DNA of 34,124 nt from a virus (IMGVR_UViG_3300013104_000734:1-34124), one strand, 5' to 3'. Positions 21,200 to 28,905 are shown, counted from the first letter of the stretch. Numbers and translations: made by a program. Notes: a model not told the origin generated them from the sequence alone.

Positions 21200-21490
21200 T
21201 TAGAGGAAGCGGCGACGCGCTTCGGGTAATTTCGCGATACGGTCCGCGTGGTCCTGTGCGGCCATTTCTATCTTGCCGGCGACGAATATCGCCTGGATGT
21301 GCTGGTCGATCTGATCGACAATCTTGCGCCCCATGCCGAGCTTCAACAGCCCCGCCGTGTCACCAGGCATAAGATCGGCCGCGCGATCGAGGTACGCACC
21401 CTTGAGCGTGTCCAGGATGTCTTTCAGGCCGCCATCTTCATGATAGAAATCATGCCAGCGATTGGCGCGGTGGATAGGGTCTTCAGCCAT
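21200..21490 (-). CDS. hypothetical head-region protein (96 aa)
   Basis: Starts at ATG 21490 (MAEDPIHRANRWHDFYHEDG), with GGTGG about 9 nt upstream; the frame is open to 21577 but that part is the shadow of the 51-aa gene. Helical body (LKDILDTLKGAYLDRAADLM, GMGRKIVDQIDQHIQAIFVA) and basic C-terminus. Overlaps the end of the 51-aa gene by 8 bp. Lies between portal and scaffold; function unknown, perhaps a head-assembly helper. Confidence 0.65.
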   Translation of the reverse strand: MAEDPIHRANRWHDFYHEDGGLKDILDTLKGAYLDRAADLMPGDTAGLLKLGMGRKIVDQIDQHIQAIFVAGKIEMAAQDHADRIAKLPEARRRFL

Positions 21491-21638
21491 GGTGTTCGTT
21501 CCACCATTGAACCGCCTGCGCCCAATGCTCGCGGAAATATTCACCCCATGTAAGCTGATGGTACCCGACAGACCCATCCTTGCGGAGCATTCTATAATCT
21601 AGGCCGAGCCGATTTATGATGATCCTGGGCTTACTCAT
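21483..21638 (-). CDS. small protein between portal and scaffold (51 aa)
   Basis: A 51-codon gene from ATG 21638, overlapping the portal stop (ATGA), to TGA 21483-21485, overlapping the 96-aa gene. It begins MSKPRIIINRLGLDYRMLRK, continues DGSVGYHQLTWGEYFREHWA and ends with a Trp/His-rich helix (QAVQWWNEHHG). The ATGA start and the protein-like sequence support it. I recognise no family. Confidence 0.6.
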   Translation of the reverse strand: MSKPRIIINRLGLDYRMLRKDGSVGYHQLTWGEYFREHWAQAVQWWNEHHG

Positions 21639-23737
21639 TGGTCGATCTTTCCGCCCGGGCGATCTGACTGAACAGGCTTGGCCGCAGCGATCTTGGCCTG
21701 ATACGCGAGATCAGCCTTCTTGTGCGCAAGCTCGGTTTCGGCCTCAAGCTGTTGCTGGCCCAGGTGGTAATCCATGGCCTGCTTCTGGACGGCAAGCGCG
21801 GTTTCGGTCTGCGCCTGCTGATTGGCCTGCATCGCCTGGGATTCGTTCTTGAACTGCTCGTTGGCGAGGCGCGATTGCGTGTCATGAGCCTTGATCGCGG
21901 TGGTTTGCTGGGCGCGATCCTGTTCGATCTGCGTTTTCTGCTGGTAGAACTCGATCTGCGCCTGAGCCTTGGCCATCTCGGGATTGTTCTGCCGCATCAT
22001 GGCGGCTTGTTGCGCAGCCTGTTGGCCCTCGGGGCTGTCGGGATCGATAATATAGTCGGTCGGCACGCCCAATTCCGCGTCGCGGATCATACGTTCAACA
22101 TTGTTGAAGATGCCCTTGGCGCTGCTCAGGCCGAGTTGGAGGCCGTCCTTCTGCATGTCCAGGAGCTGCATGCGATATTGAAGCCGCTGATCCTTGCGGC
22201 CAGAGCCCAAGCCCACCGTGACGTTCGCGGACAGGCCATCGGGCCACTTGCTCGGATCGACCATGACGCTTTGCCCGTCGATCTTGACCTGGAAGGGCTT
22301 GCCAGTTTGCTGCATGAGGCGCAGCTTTTTGGCGAACAGACGCCCTAAGCCTTCCGCGAAATTACGGGCGACGAACTCTTCCATCTGCTGGCCTTGGGCC
22401 TGCATGAGAGCCGTTCCCGTCGCGGTCTTGTTCAGCGCGTCAGCGTCAAGACCCTGATTGAGCCTGGTAATCCCGGTGCGCGATTCCCGCTCGCCCGTGA
22501 TGTACTCCAGCATCGTCATGCCTTTCGACATGTCGAATGCTTCATAGAGCGGCTTGGGCTGATTGGGGCCTTTGCCTCTGACTAGGCCGCCGGGGCGCAC
22601 CGTCAGAAGGTCATCGATCGTATCTTCCGTCATGCAGTCCTGCGGGACGTACATGCGGGGATTGTTTGTCAGGTAGAGCCCGTTCAATTGCTGGCGCAGC
22701 ACCACGCTCTTGATGCGCTGAAGGTCCATGACCTTATCGGCCAGCGAATTGCCGACCAGCCTATGGGCACGCGGGAATGGGCACCATACGACGAACGGCG
22801 CTTCGTCCACCTCCTCAACGCTGAGGATGATATTCTCGACGCGAAACACCTTGATCAGCTCGGCAATGCCGTCACCGTCAAGATCAACGCGCTTATATTC
22901 TTCCCGAAGCCATACCTTGCGCACACCGGGTGTTTCGGTCTGCGTCTCATCCAGCCAGCGCGCGGTCTGGCGCTGATCCCATTGCTCCGTTCCGGGATCG
23001 GACGGCAGGCTATCGACTAGTTCCCTGTCAAAGCCCATCTCGATCAGGTCGGACGTGGTTTTGGCCGAGCGATGGCAGAGGTAGTTCGCGTCATCCTCAT
23101 GCCGAGTGCGTGAGGCGAACAGAAACTCCTCGCTCGGGATGGGATAATCGCAGAAGCGCGTTTCCTGCGTATGTTCGTGAATCTCGATCTGCCACGTACC
23201 GTCGCCATTGTCGGTCGCAGCGGCGATGTTGGCGCCTTGATGATGCAGCATGGCGAGCTGCATCTCGTCAACGACACCACGGGTCTTTTTGACCTTCTCG
23301 TAGGTCTCGGCACAGGTTTTCGCGATGCCGATCTTTTCGATTAGGCCCGACTGGATCCAGTCGTGGATGATGCGATAACCATCCTGTTGCTTCATGAACG
23401 AGTAGGTAACGGCGGCAGTGGCCTGTTCAGCCGCTTCCTCGTTATCCTGCTCGGCGCTTTCGAACTCGACAACGCGGTCGCCCGAAACCATGGTGCGCGC
23501 AACCGAGATGGTCATATAATCGACCACTTCGGCGACTTCCGGGGTCACGACCTGGGAAAGGCCGTCTTCCTCATCGCCAAACGGGCGCGCTTCGTAATAG
23601 TCGATTGCGACCGATTGCTCATCGGCCAGCGTGGTATCGCGGAAGGAAATGGCTAGGCGCTCATCTTCCGCCAGAAGCGCGGCCAATTCCTCATGGCTCA
23701 ACGGCTCATTGTCGGGGATGATCGGCGCTGATGCCAC
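21635..23737 (-). CDS. portal protein, P22/SU10-type (700 aa)
   Basis: Dodecameric portal through which DNA is packaged and ejected. The N-terminal wing and stem show the features of P22-like portals: SHEELAALLAEDERLAISFR, then YYEARPFGDEEDGLSQVVTP with EVAEVVDYMTISVARTM, a central RRE/acidic DLDGDGIAELIKVFRVE segment, and VWCPFPRAHRLVGNSLADKV. The C-terminal about 130 residues are almost pure Gln/Ala/Lys/Glu helix, the barrel typical of P22. Length fits the family. Downstream of terL (1-bp overlap) and upstream of head-assembly genes. Confidence 0.85.
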   Translation of the reverse strand: MASAPIIPDNEPLSHEELAALLAEDERLAISFRDTTLADEQSVAIDYYEARPFGDEEDGLSQVVTPEVAEVVDYMTISVARTMVSGDRVVEFESAEQDNEEAAEQATAAVTYSFMKQQDGYRIIHDWIQSGLIEKIGIAKTCAETYEKVKKTRGVVDEMQLAMLHHQGANIAAATDNGDGTWQIEIHEHTQETRFCDYPIPSEEFLFASRTRHEDDANYLCHRSAKTTSDLIEMGFDRELVDSLPSDPGTEQWDQRQTARWLDETQTETPGVRKVWLREEYKRVDLDGDGIAELIKVFRVENIILSVEEVDEAPFVVWCPFPRAHRLVGNSLADKVMDLQRIKSVVLRQQLNGLYLTNNPRMYVPQDCMTEDTIDDLLTVRPGGLVRGKGPNQPKPLYEAFDMSKGMTMLEYITGERESRTGITRLNQGLDADALNKTATGTALMQAQGQQMEEFVARNFAEGLGRLFAKKLRLMQQTGKPFQVKIDGQSVMVDPSKWPDGLSANVTVGLGSGRKDQRLQYRMQLLDMQKDGLQLGLSSAKGIFNNVERMIRDAELGVPTDYIIDPDSPEGQQAAQQAAMMRQNNPEMAKAQAQIEFYQQKTQIEQDRAQQTTAIKAHDTQSRLANEQFKNESQAMQANQQAQTETALAVQKQAMDYHLGQQQLEAETELAHKKADLAYQAKIAAAKPVQSDRPGGKIDQ

Positions 23738-25056
23738 TATACAATCCCCTTGTTGGAATAGTTGATCTTGACCGGCCCGTTCACGTCTTGCGGCTTGCCG
23801 ATCGCGAAGGTGCGAAAGGCGTCCGAAGGATCACTAGCCCAATCGTGGAGCGGCGTGTCGCGGTAGGCGCGAAGCTTATCGTCCCACACGCGACGATAAG
23901 AGCGCAGTGCGTCCACGCCCTTTTCTGTCTTCTCTTTGTCGAACCAGCACAGCGGCAGGATTTGCCGCACTTCGTTGATGTCGTTAGCCACGCTCGACGT
24001 GCGCGGAACAACGCGAATGCCCTTGAGTCCCATCCCTTCGGCGGTCTCAGCGATTGAACCTGTCGTGCTGACTAGCTCTTCCTTCTCCGCATCATGCGGC
24101 AGAAGATGCTCGCCGTAGTTGTAGGGCTTGGCCTTTAGCTCCTTGACGTACCAATCAATGCCGACGCTAGTGTTCGCCAGATAGTCGATCACCGCCCATC
24201 CGGTGCCGTGGCGCTGCACGAACCAGATTGCGGTCTGGTCGTTGCGGCCCAAGTCCCAAGCGGTATGAACCTGTCGCTGCGGATTGTACGGGACCGCCGT
24301 TATGCGGCCATCCTTCTCCAAGCCGTCAATGATCTTCGCGTAGTAGGCGCCGGGCAGGCCAGCCGAGAAGCTGGTCATGTATTCCTGCTGGTAGATAGCG
24401 TCCCCGTCCTCTTCGCCGCGCTCAACGATCAGTTCGCGACGCTCGTTTTCAAGCACCTCTTGGCTGAACACGCCCGTCTCCGTGGCGATTAGGCGCTCAG
24501 AGAACCAGTCTGGGCTATCCTTGCCCATTTCGTACATGCGGAATGCATGATTGCGGCCTCGCGGCGTGGTGATGAACATCGCCCACCCGCCGTTCTCGGC
24601 AAGGATGGGGCGTATCAGAGACCACGCTTGCGGATTGCTCAGTGCCCATTCGGAGAACACCACACCAATTGGGGGCGTGCCGACCAGTGCATCGTAATTG
24701 TCAGATCCGATAACCTGCCAGGACGAACCGCACTTCAGGCGGATCATCATATCTTGTTCGCGGGTGGTCTCCCGAAGCTCGCGGGGAAACGCATCCTCTA
24801 TACGCCTGCGGCCGGTGTGCGGGTTAATTGCATCCCAAATGGCTTTGCGCGCTTGGTTCTGCTGCGGCAGCAGATGCCAATAGACCCCCGTCCGCTCATG
24901 CGCCGCGCATGCCGTATAGTGCAGCGCCACATCATCCTTACCATGCCGGCGCGGCCATATCGCGATTGCTCGCTTACCGCCGCCGTGCATGTAACGCCAA
25001 AGCCCATCCTGATAATCACGCGGTGCCCAATGGTTGGGCAGGTGAATATCAGGCAC
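23737..25056 (-). CDS. terL: terminase large subunit (439 aa)
   Basis: Packaging motor ATPase and nuclease. Walker A-type PRRHGKDD at residues 35-42, Walker B-type VVFSEW with Glu136, motif III TTPRG at 163-167. Nuclease domain: Asp267 in AWDLGRND, Asp321 in LLPHDAE and Asp408/Asp411 in WASDPSDAFR, the acidic RNase-H-like cluster. Length is typical of the shorter terminases. It overlaps terS by 8 bp upstream and the portal start downstream, as in a standard packaging module. Confidence 0.9.
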   Translation of the reverse strand: MPDIHLPNHWAPRDYQDGLWRYMHGGGKRAIAIWPRRHGKDDVALHYTACAAHERTGVYWHLLPQQNQARKAIWDAINPHTGRRRIEDAFPRELRETTREQDMMIRLKCGSSWQVIGSDNYDALVGTPPIGVVFSEWALSNPQAWSLIRPILAENGGWAMFITTPRGRNHAFRMYEMGKDSPDWFSERLIATETGVFSQEVLENERRELIVERGEEDGDAIYQQEYMTSFSAGLPGAYYAKIIDGLEKDGRITAVPYNPQRQVHTAWDLGRNDQTAIWFVQRHGTGWAVIDYLANTSVGIDWYVKELKAKPYNYGEHLLPHDAEKEELVSTTGSIAETAEGMGLKGIRVVPRTSSVANDINEVRQILPLCWFDKEKTEKGVDALRSYRRVWDDKLRAYRDTPLHDWASDPSDAFRTFAIGKPQDVNGPVKINYSNKGIV

Positions 25057-25564
25057 CCGGCTTATTCACGATTACATTAACGCCGCCGCTATGCTCAACC
25101 TTATCCGTAAACATGCCGAGGTGACGCCCCATGTCCACCAGGGCCGCCCGCTTGTCCCAGAGCTTGACCTTTATGGTCGCCTCAACATCGTACTCGTCGC
25201 GCTCTTCGCCGCCGCTGAGTTTCCGTCGCTTCTGCGCGTCCACTTCGACGGACGAGATGCTGGCGGCAACCTCATCATCCAGCATCGTGATATGCTTGAG
25301 CTTGCCATTGTCATCGAACAGGCGCCGGATATCAGCAAAGCCTATGCGACCCAGTTCCTTAAGCACTCGATCTGACGTGATCTCAGTGCGCCTAGCTCGC
25401 TCTATCTGAGCCGCCGCGATAGCATCCTGAATGTCAGGTTTCGTCAGGTTCTCCGCACCGATGGCTCGGGCGGTGTTAACGCTATACCCGGCGCGGATCG
25501 CGGCCTGAGCGGCATTGAGGTCGATCAGGTATTCCCGAACGAACTGCTCTTGCTTGGGGGTCAT
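25049..25564 (-). CDS. terS: terminase small subunit (171 aa)
   Basis: DNA-recognition subunit of the terminase. The N-terminus MTPKQEQFVREYLIDLNAAQ with AAIRAGYSVNTARAIGAENL and DIQDAIAAAQ is the classic Terminase_2 (PF03592-type) helix-turn-helix; the C-terminus holds a charged oligomerisation and TerL-binding part (MFTDKVEHSGGVNVIVNK). I place the start at ATG 25564 because GAGGGTG lies 7 nt upstream; a GTG at 25573 is also in frame. It overlaps terL by 8 bp. Confidence 0.85.
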   Translation of the reverse strand: MTPKQEQFVREYLIDLNAAQAAIRAGYSVNTARAIGAENLTKPDIQDAIAAAQIERARRTEITSDRVLKELGRIGFADIRRLFDDNGKLKHITMLDDEVAASISSVEVDAQKRRKLSGGEERDEYDVEATIKVKLWDKRAALVDMGRHLGMFTDKVEHSGGVNVIVNKPGA

Positions 25565-25609
25565 ATGGTACACCCTCGTTTCAGCTCCCCGAGGGGTGGG
25601 CTGTCTCGG

Positions 25610-25626
25610 GCGCTTGGATTAAGCGC
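25610..25626 (-). other. hairpin in the terS leader
   Basis: Perfect 6-bp palindrome GCGCTT/AAGCGC with a 5-nt loop between the 96-aa gene and terS. No T-run follows. It could be a weak transcript end, an mRNA-stability element or chance. Confidence 0.25.
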
Positions 25627-25631
25627 TGAGG

Positions 25632-25922
25632 TTAAGATTCGGTGATGCCTGCGACCTTGTTGCCGGGAACAGCATCCAACCAAAGGCGCTCTTGCGGCCC
25701 AATACCGGGTCCAGTGGCAACAGCAGTCGGATTGGCGCTGTCATACTTGAAGGCGACGCCGCCCGTCTCCGTGTTGCGAAGGGAGATGAACATCGCATTC
25801 GAAGGAGTAACGCCGCTCTGTGCGCTGGTTCCGGAAATAGCTAAGGCTTCGCTGGAAATGACAGCACCAGGAACGTTTTGGTTCCATTGGCTTGCGGTCC
25901 AATAGATGATCTTGAGCGGCAT
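25632..25922 (-). CDS. hypothetical protein upstream of terS (96 aa)
   Basis: Starts at ATG 25922 with a perfect AGGAGG 7 nt upstream (the open frame before it is not coding). Sequence MPLKIIYWTASQWNQNVPGA, then mostly beta-type, ending WLDAVPGNKVAGITES. Looks like a compact beta protein; a virion decoration or packaging accessory is possible, but nothing is recognised. An element with alternative inverted repeats lies upstream. Confidence 0.6.
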   Translation of the reverse strand: MPLKIIYWTASQWNQNVPGAVISSEALAISGTSAQSGVTPSNAMFISLRNTETGGVAFKYDSANPTAVATGPGIGPQERLWLDAVPGNKVAGITES

Positions 25923-25979
25923 TGGCTCGCCTCCTGTTATTATGTCCCGGCGTTCCGAGCTTTCCGGCAAAGCTGGCCC

Positions 25980-26068
25980 AAGGCAGGGCGGCAGGGACCG
26001 GTTTGCGCTAAGAGCGAGCGACGGCGTTCACACAGCCGCCGGGTGTCTGCGTTTGGAGTCCCTGCCTT
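25980..26068 (-). other. alternative inverted repeats in an intergenic region
   Basis: Two left arms compete for one right arm: 25980-25988 (AAGGCAGGG) and 25990-25998 (GGCAGGGAC) are each perfectly complementary to parts of 26058-26068. A small hairpin (CGGCG/CGCCG) lies in the loop near 26022-26041. The element fills the gap between the 84-aa and 96-aa late genes. Structured leader, attenuator or chance; low certainty. Confidence 0.35.
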
Positions 26069-26076
26069 GCTATTGG

Positions 26077-26331
26077 TTAGGCTTGGTCGGCCGGCGGCGT
26101 GCCGACTTCGCCCTCAAGTGTCGCAACGCGATTGGCGACACCGGTCAGATCGTCCTTGGTCGCGAAGGTGCTGGTATCGACGGCAGGCGCGGCCTTGAGC
26201 GCGTCCACATCAGCGCGAAGGCCAGCAAGCAGTTCATAAATAGTCATGGCAAGGATTCCCTCGATACGGGGTTGGGGTTTCAAATAGGGGAGGAGGAAGA
26301 GGATCAGCTTTTGTGCGAGCCAGTTACACAT
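26077..26331 (-). CDS. small protein with two possible starts (84 or 56 aa)
   Basis: Two in-frame starts each have a ribosome site: ATG 26331, with AAAGGAG about 10 nt upstream, gives an 84-residue form with a hydrophobic N-terminal stretch (MCNWLAQKLILFLLPYL); ATG 26247, with GAGGGA upstream, gives a 56-residue soluble form (MTIYELLAGLRADVDALKAA) that ends in a coiled-coil-like region (DDLTGVANRVATLEGEV). The short form looks like a phage accessory protein; the long form could be membrane-anchored. Function unknown. Confidence 0.5.
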   Translation of the reverse strand: MCNWLAQKLILFLLPYLKPQPRIEGILAMTIYELLAGLRADVDALKAAPAVDTSTFATKDDLTGVANRVATLEGEVGTPPADQA

Positions 26332-26470
26332 CGTTGGCAGGCTCCTTTGCGCACCAGCGTTTGATGGTGGCGATTATGTCGTCGGCCAGTTCTTGGGCTC
26401 GATCGCCACGGATTCCGCTCTGGCCGAGCGTAAGCAGGAGGTCGTCGCGAAGATCGGCTACGATCTCCAT
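26324..26470 (-). CDS. small protein, first gene of the late operon (48 aa)
   Basis: Starts at ATG 26470 with AAGGAG 7 nt upstream. Helical: MEIVADLRDDLLLTLGQSGI, then RAQELADDIIATIKRWCAK. Overlaps the next gene by 8 bp. It is the first ORF after the terminator at 26.6 kb, so a late promoter should lie in 26471-26580, where I see no sigma-70 consensus. Confidence 0.5.
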   Translation of the reverse strand: MEIVADLRDDLLLTLGQSGIRGDRAQELADDIIATIKRWCAKEPANDV

Positions 26471-26580
26471 CCCCGCTCTCCTTGAATAAGTCCCCTCCGA
26501 TACGCGCGGTTGCTCGCCCATGTAGCTGGTGCGAATGGGAGCGTTCCGGGTTCGGAGGGGTGCGCCGACATGCAGCGCAA

Positions 26581-26616
26581 ACGAAAACGGCGGCCGATCC
26601 GAAGACCTAGCCGCCG
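26581..26616 (-). terminator. strong intrinsic terminator between early and late operons
   Basis: On the minus strand CGGCGGC pairs with GCCGCCG (26610-26616 with 26588-26594), followed inward by GGTC-TTCG-GATC, a UUCG-capped helix, and outward by TTTTCGT (26587 down). This is a textbook rho-independent terminator. It ends the replication operon 150 bp after the 187-aa gene and requires read-through or a separate promoter for the late genes. The stretch 26617-26768 holds two more small hairpins but no gene. Confidence 0.85.
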
Positions 26617-26768
26617 CTATCCAACCTACCTACTCTAAGAGGCGCCGCGCGAGCGGCTTTCGGAAGGAGGATTAAAAACCTCGCGGTCGCAACTTCGACC
26701 ACTATCCATCCGCATACACTAAGCTGCGCACCAATGCAAGAACAAAATGCGCTCTGATCGTGAATGTA

Positions 26769-27332
26769 TCAGAAACACTTCCACATGGCGATTAGATCCG
26801 CGACAAAGCACACGCACGTAAAAGCAGCATCGACCGCGGAGCGGCTGTTGGTCGCGAGTTTCGACCCGGCTACGCCAGCCGGCTCATCGAACCTGCAAAC
26901 GTTTTCGTAAACGGACCAATAGTGGGCGGGGATCGCGCGCTTGAAGTGCGCCAGCTCGTCCAACGCCTCTTGCTGAGACCAGCCCGACGAAGGGGGAAGG
27001 CCAACGATCTTACCCATGTCCATGGTCAGCGCTTGGCGCCCAGCGCGTTCCCAAAGCCGGATGCAATAGTCGATCGCGAGGGTTTGCGTGGGCGACAGCC
27101 TGGATTCCCCACGCCAGCGGGCGATGGGCGTCCCACCGCGATTGCGCAGCGTGCGGTTGCCCTCCTTGGCATAGTCGCCGTTATCGAGCGCGATCTGCGG
27201 GATAATCGGCTCGACCTCATTGGCAGCTTTCTCACGCAGCTCCCTCGCGCGGGCCTCAAGCTCGGTACGTGGTGGCGCTACGTCCTTCGCGGCAAGGAGC
27301 GCTGCCGCTTTTGCAATCTTCGTCCTTGCCAT
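26769..27332 (-). CDS. hypothetical protein, position of a late regulator (187 aa)
   Basis: Basic N-terminus (MARTKIAKAAALLAAKD), then GGTPIARWRGESRLSPTQTL and AIDYCIRLWERAGRQALTMD, ending CVCFVADLIAMWKCF. The middle resembles, loosely, alphaproteobacterial phage proteins in the place of late regulators (compare DUF6456-like or RinA-type); no clear HTH can be fixed by eye. It is the last gene of the early operon, directly before the terminator that blocks late transcription, which is where Q- or RinA-like factors usually lie. Function is inference from place. Confidence 0.6.
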   Translation of the reverse strand: MARTKIAKAAALLAAKDVAPPRTELEARARELREKAANEVEPIIPQIALDNGDYAKEGNRTLRNRGGTPIARWRGESRLSPTQTLAIDYCIRLWERAGRQALTMDMGKIVGLPPSSGWSQQEALDELAHFKRAIPAHYWSVYENVCRFDEPAGVAGSKLATNSRSAVDAAFTCVCFVADLIAMWKCF

Positions 27333-27362
27333 GGTGTTGTTCCCCGCTCTTGAGTGTGGATA

Positions 27363-27545
27363 TTACTTGGTGGCGTTGAAAGCGTGCGCGATCCGACCAC
27401 CGAAGCTTCCGATGCTTTCTGGCGTGATACGGGACACCGCGTAGGCGATCGTCACGACGAAGAAGATCGCGATCAGTAAAACCACGATCTGTGCCCCAAT
27501 GATGATCTTGCGAGTGCGGGCAAATTCCCTATCGAAATTCCTCAT
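27363..27545 (-). CDS. small single-span membrane protein (60 aa)
   Basis: Starts at ATG 27545 with GCAGGAG 7 nt upstream. MRNFDREFARTRKIIIGAQI begins a basic segment leading into one transmembrane helix (IIIGAQIVVLLIAIFFVVTIAYAV broken at its centre, residues about 14-37) and a short tail. Small membrane proteins of this type occur in many phages; role unknown. Confidence 0.6.
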   Translation of the reverse strand: MRNFDREFARTRKIIIGAQIVVLLIAIFFVVTIAYAVSRITPESIGSFGGRIAHAFNATK

Positions 27546-27631
27546 TTCATTTCTCCTGCGTAATCTTTGAAACCGAATAGTTTCGGTGCGCGTTGGACCA
27601 CCCGTGCCAAACTCGACACATGATCCACCAA

Positions 27632-27802
27632 TTATTCGTCATGGGTTTCGCCCATGATCTTGCGGGCTAGTTTCTCAGCAGCACGTTCAGCTTGCGCCCC
27701 ATGCCCATAAACTTGAACGCAGCGTTCGCCGCCGATGTGGATTTTAACCATGCCTTCATAGTCGCGACCGGGTGGGATGGATTGGAAGCGGGGATCGGTC
27801 AT
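27632..27802 (-). CDS. small hypothetical protein (56 aa)
   Basis: A 56-codon gene from ATG 27802, overlapping the previous stop (ATGA), to TAA 27632-27634. It reads MTDPRFQSIPPGRDYEGMVK, then IHIGGERCVQVYGHGAQAER and AAEKLARKIMGETHDE. The mix of strands and a final charged helix looks like a real folded mini-protein. No family recognised. Confidence 0.6.
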   Translation of the reverse strand: MTDPRFQSIPPGRDYEGMVKIHIGGERCVQVYGHGAQAERAAEKLARKIMGETHDE

Positions 27803-28395
27803 ACTGACTCGCTCCCGATCACCCGATCAAGCAACCCGCGCATCTCGGCACTGACTTCTGCCTCATCAAGTGCCGACTGGCGCTCGGCCTGCGTCACGAT
27901 TTGCTTCGGTGGCTGGGGCGGTTCGCGATCCGACTTGAGCGCCAGCGCCTTCATCCGCATCAAGCGCCACGAACGCATCGCCATCTCAGGCATCGCGGCG
28001 GCGCGTATCTCGGCTACCGTGGGGAAGAATTTCAGTGTCTGCGCGCACTTGCGGAACGCCCCGCCCAGCACGTCGGCGGGAATGTCGTTCAGCAGCTCGA
28101 CGTAAAGCTGGTTCTGCGCCTTGGCCTCCGCATCGGATAGCTTGCCGTTGGGGAACAGGATCGCGATCTTGCCGATCATACGGCTAATCTCGTCCGGTTC
28201 GGCCGGAACGTTCGCCGCCTCAAAGCTGGCGATTGCCGTATCCAGGTCGGAGCGTGTCGATCCGCTCAGCGAGGGTAAGTCAGAAACCCGCGTGTCGCTG
28301 TCCACGATTGCGCTCAGCGTCGAGTTCAACTGCGGCGCGGAAACGAGTGTTCTGGAGTTCTGCCGGTCGGTCGTTTGCAGGGCGGTGCTGGACAT
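27799..28395 (-). CDS. replication accessory, possible helicase-loader-like protein (198 aa)
   Basis: Start placed at ATG 28395 (MSSTALQTTDRQNSRTLVSA), with GAGAAG about 4 nt upstream. The N-terminal 60 residues are low-complexity; the core LSDAEAKAQNQLYVELLNDI, then PADVLGGAFRKCAQTLKFFP and TVAEIRAAAMPEM recalls the C-terminal part of lambda P-like/DnaB-loader proteins (the 'FPT..EI' pattern). Placement after a lambda O-like gene supports that, but the match is loose. It overlaps the O-like gene by 116 bp in another frame; ATG at residue about 73 would avoid the overlap. Confidence 0.55.
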   Translation of the reverse strand: MSSTALQTTDRQNSRTLVSAPQLNSTLSAIVDSDTRVSDLPSLSGSTRSDLDTAIASFEAANVPAEPDEISRMIGKIAILFPNGKLSDAEAKAQNQLYVELLNDIPADVLGGAFRKCAQTLKFFPTVAEIRAAAMPEMAMRSWRLMRMKALALKSDREPPQPPKQIVTQAERQSALDEAEVSAEMRGLLDRVIGSESV

Positions 28396-28900
28396 TTCGC
28401 TTCTCGGTCGGAGTGAAAATCGTTTCGTATCCGCGCTCAACGGCGCGCTCGAATAGCTCGCCTGGCGGCCATCCGACTTCGGCGGCCTCCCCGATCGTTT
28501 TCAGCATCCGGTCATAGGCGATCCGCGTGACCGGCTTCTTCCGCTGGGCGCAGAAGGCGATCCAGGTGTCGTTCGTGACGCCGGCAGGCGCTCGAAACCC
28601 GCCGGCCTTACGCGGGAGCGCGTCACCCCCCTCAGGTGCGGAGGGGTTAATTTCTTTAGGGGGTGTGGGGGAGGTTTCTTTATCAGGGGAGGGAGGGTTG
28701 TCCGCCTCGGTAACGCTAGTAACGTCGTTAACGTTAGTAACGTTACCAGCGGGCTTGTTATTAGCTTTCCACCGGGCCTGGCGCTCAGCGTTTTTGGCGC
28801 GAGCAACCTCAAGAGCGCGCACTTCGGCCAGTAGGCCGGCTACCTCATCTATCAGTTCGTCTGGAGTTCCAGCGGCCATCAGCCGGCGCAAGAGCGACAT
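28280..28900 (-). CDS. lambda O-like replication protein (206 aa)
   Basis: Start placed at ATG 28900, with GGAGG 10 nt upstream; GTG 28909 is also in frame but its ribosome site is too close. N-terminal helical part (SLLRRLMAAGTPDELIDEVA, EVARAKNAERQARWKANNK), then a Thr/Asn/Val repeat encoded by iteron-like DNA, a Pro-rich linker, and a C-terminal domain GFRAPAGVTNDTWIAFCAQR with KKPVTRIAYDRMLKTIGEAA and VGWPPGELFERAVERGYETI. The latter resembles the C-terminal domain of phage replication initiators. Likely binds the repeats and starts replication; specific function is inference. Confidence 0.6.
   Translation of the reverse strand: MSLLRRLMAAGTPDELIDEVAGLLAEVRALEVARAKNAERQARWKANNKPAGNVTNVNDVTSVTEADNPPSPDKETSPTPPKEINPSAPEGGDALPRKAGGFRAPAGVTNDTWIAFCAQRKKPVTRIAYDRMLKTIGEAAEVGWPPGELFERAVERGYETIFTPTEKRNVQHRPANDRPAELQNTRFRAAVELDAERNRGQRHAGF
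28710..28745. repeat. iteron-like 9-bp repeats inside the O-like gene (candidate origin)
   Basis: Four back-to-back 9-bp units at 28710, 28719, 28728 and 28737 (GTAACGCTA, GTAACGTCG, TTAACGTTA, GTAACGTTA). Two carry the palindrome TAACGTTA. On one side lies a purine-rich and AT-containing stretch (28641-28690, with TTAATTTCTTTA and TTTCTTTAT). Iterons inside the initiator gene next to an AT-rich stretch is the arrangement of lambda ori. Candidate replication origin; not proven. Confidence 0.6.
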
Positions 28901-28905
28901 ATCGG

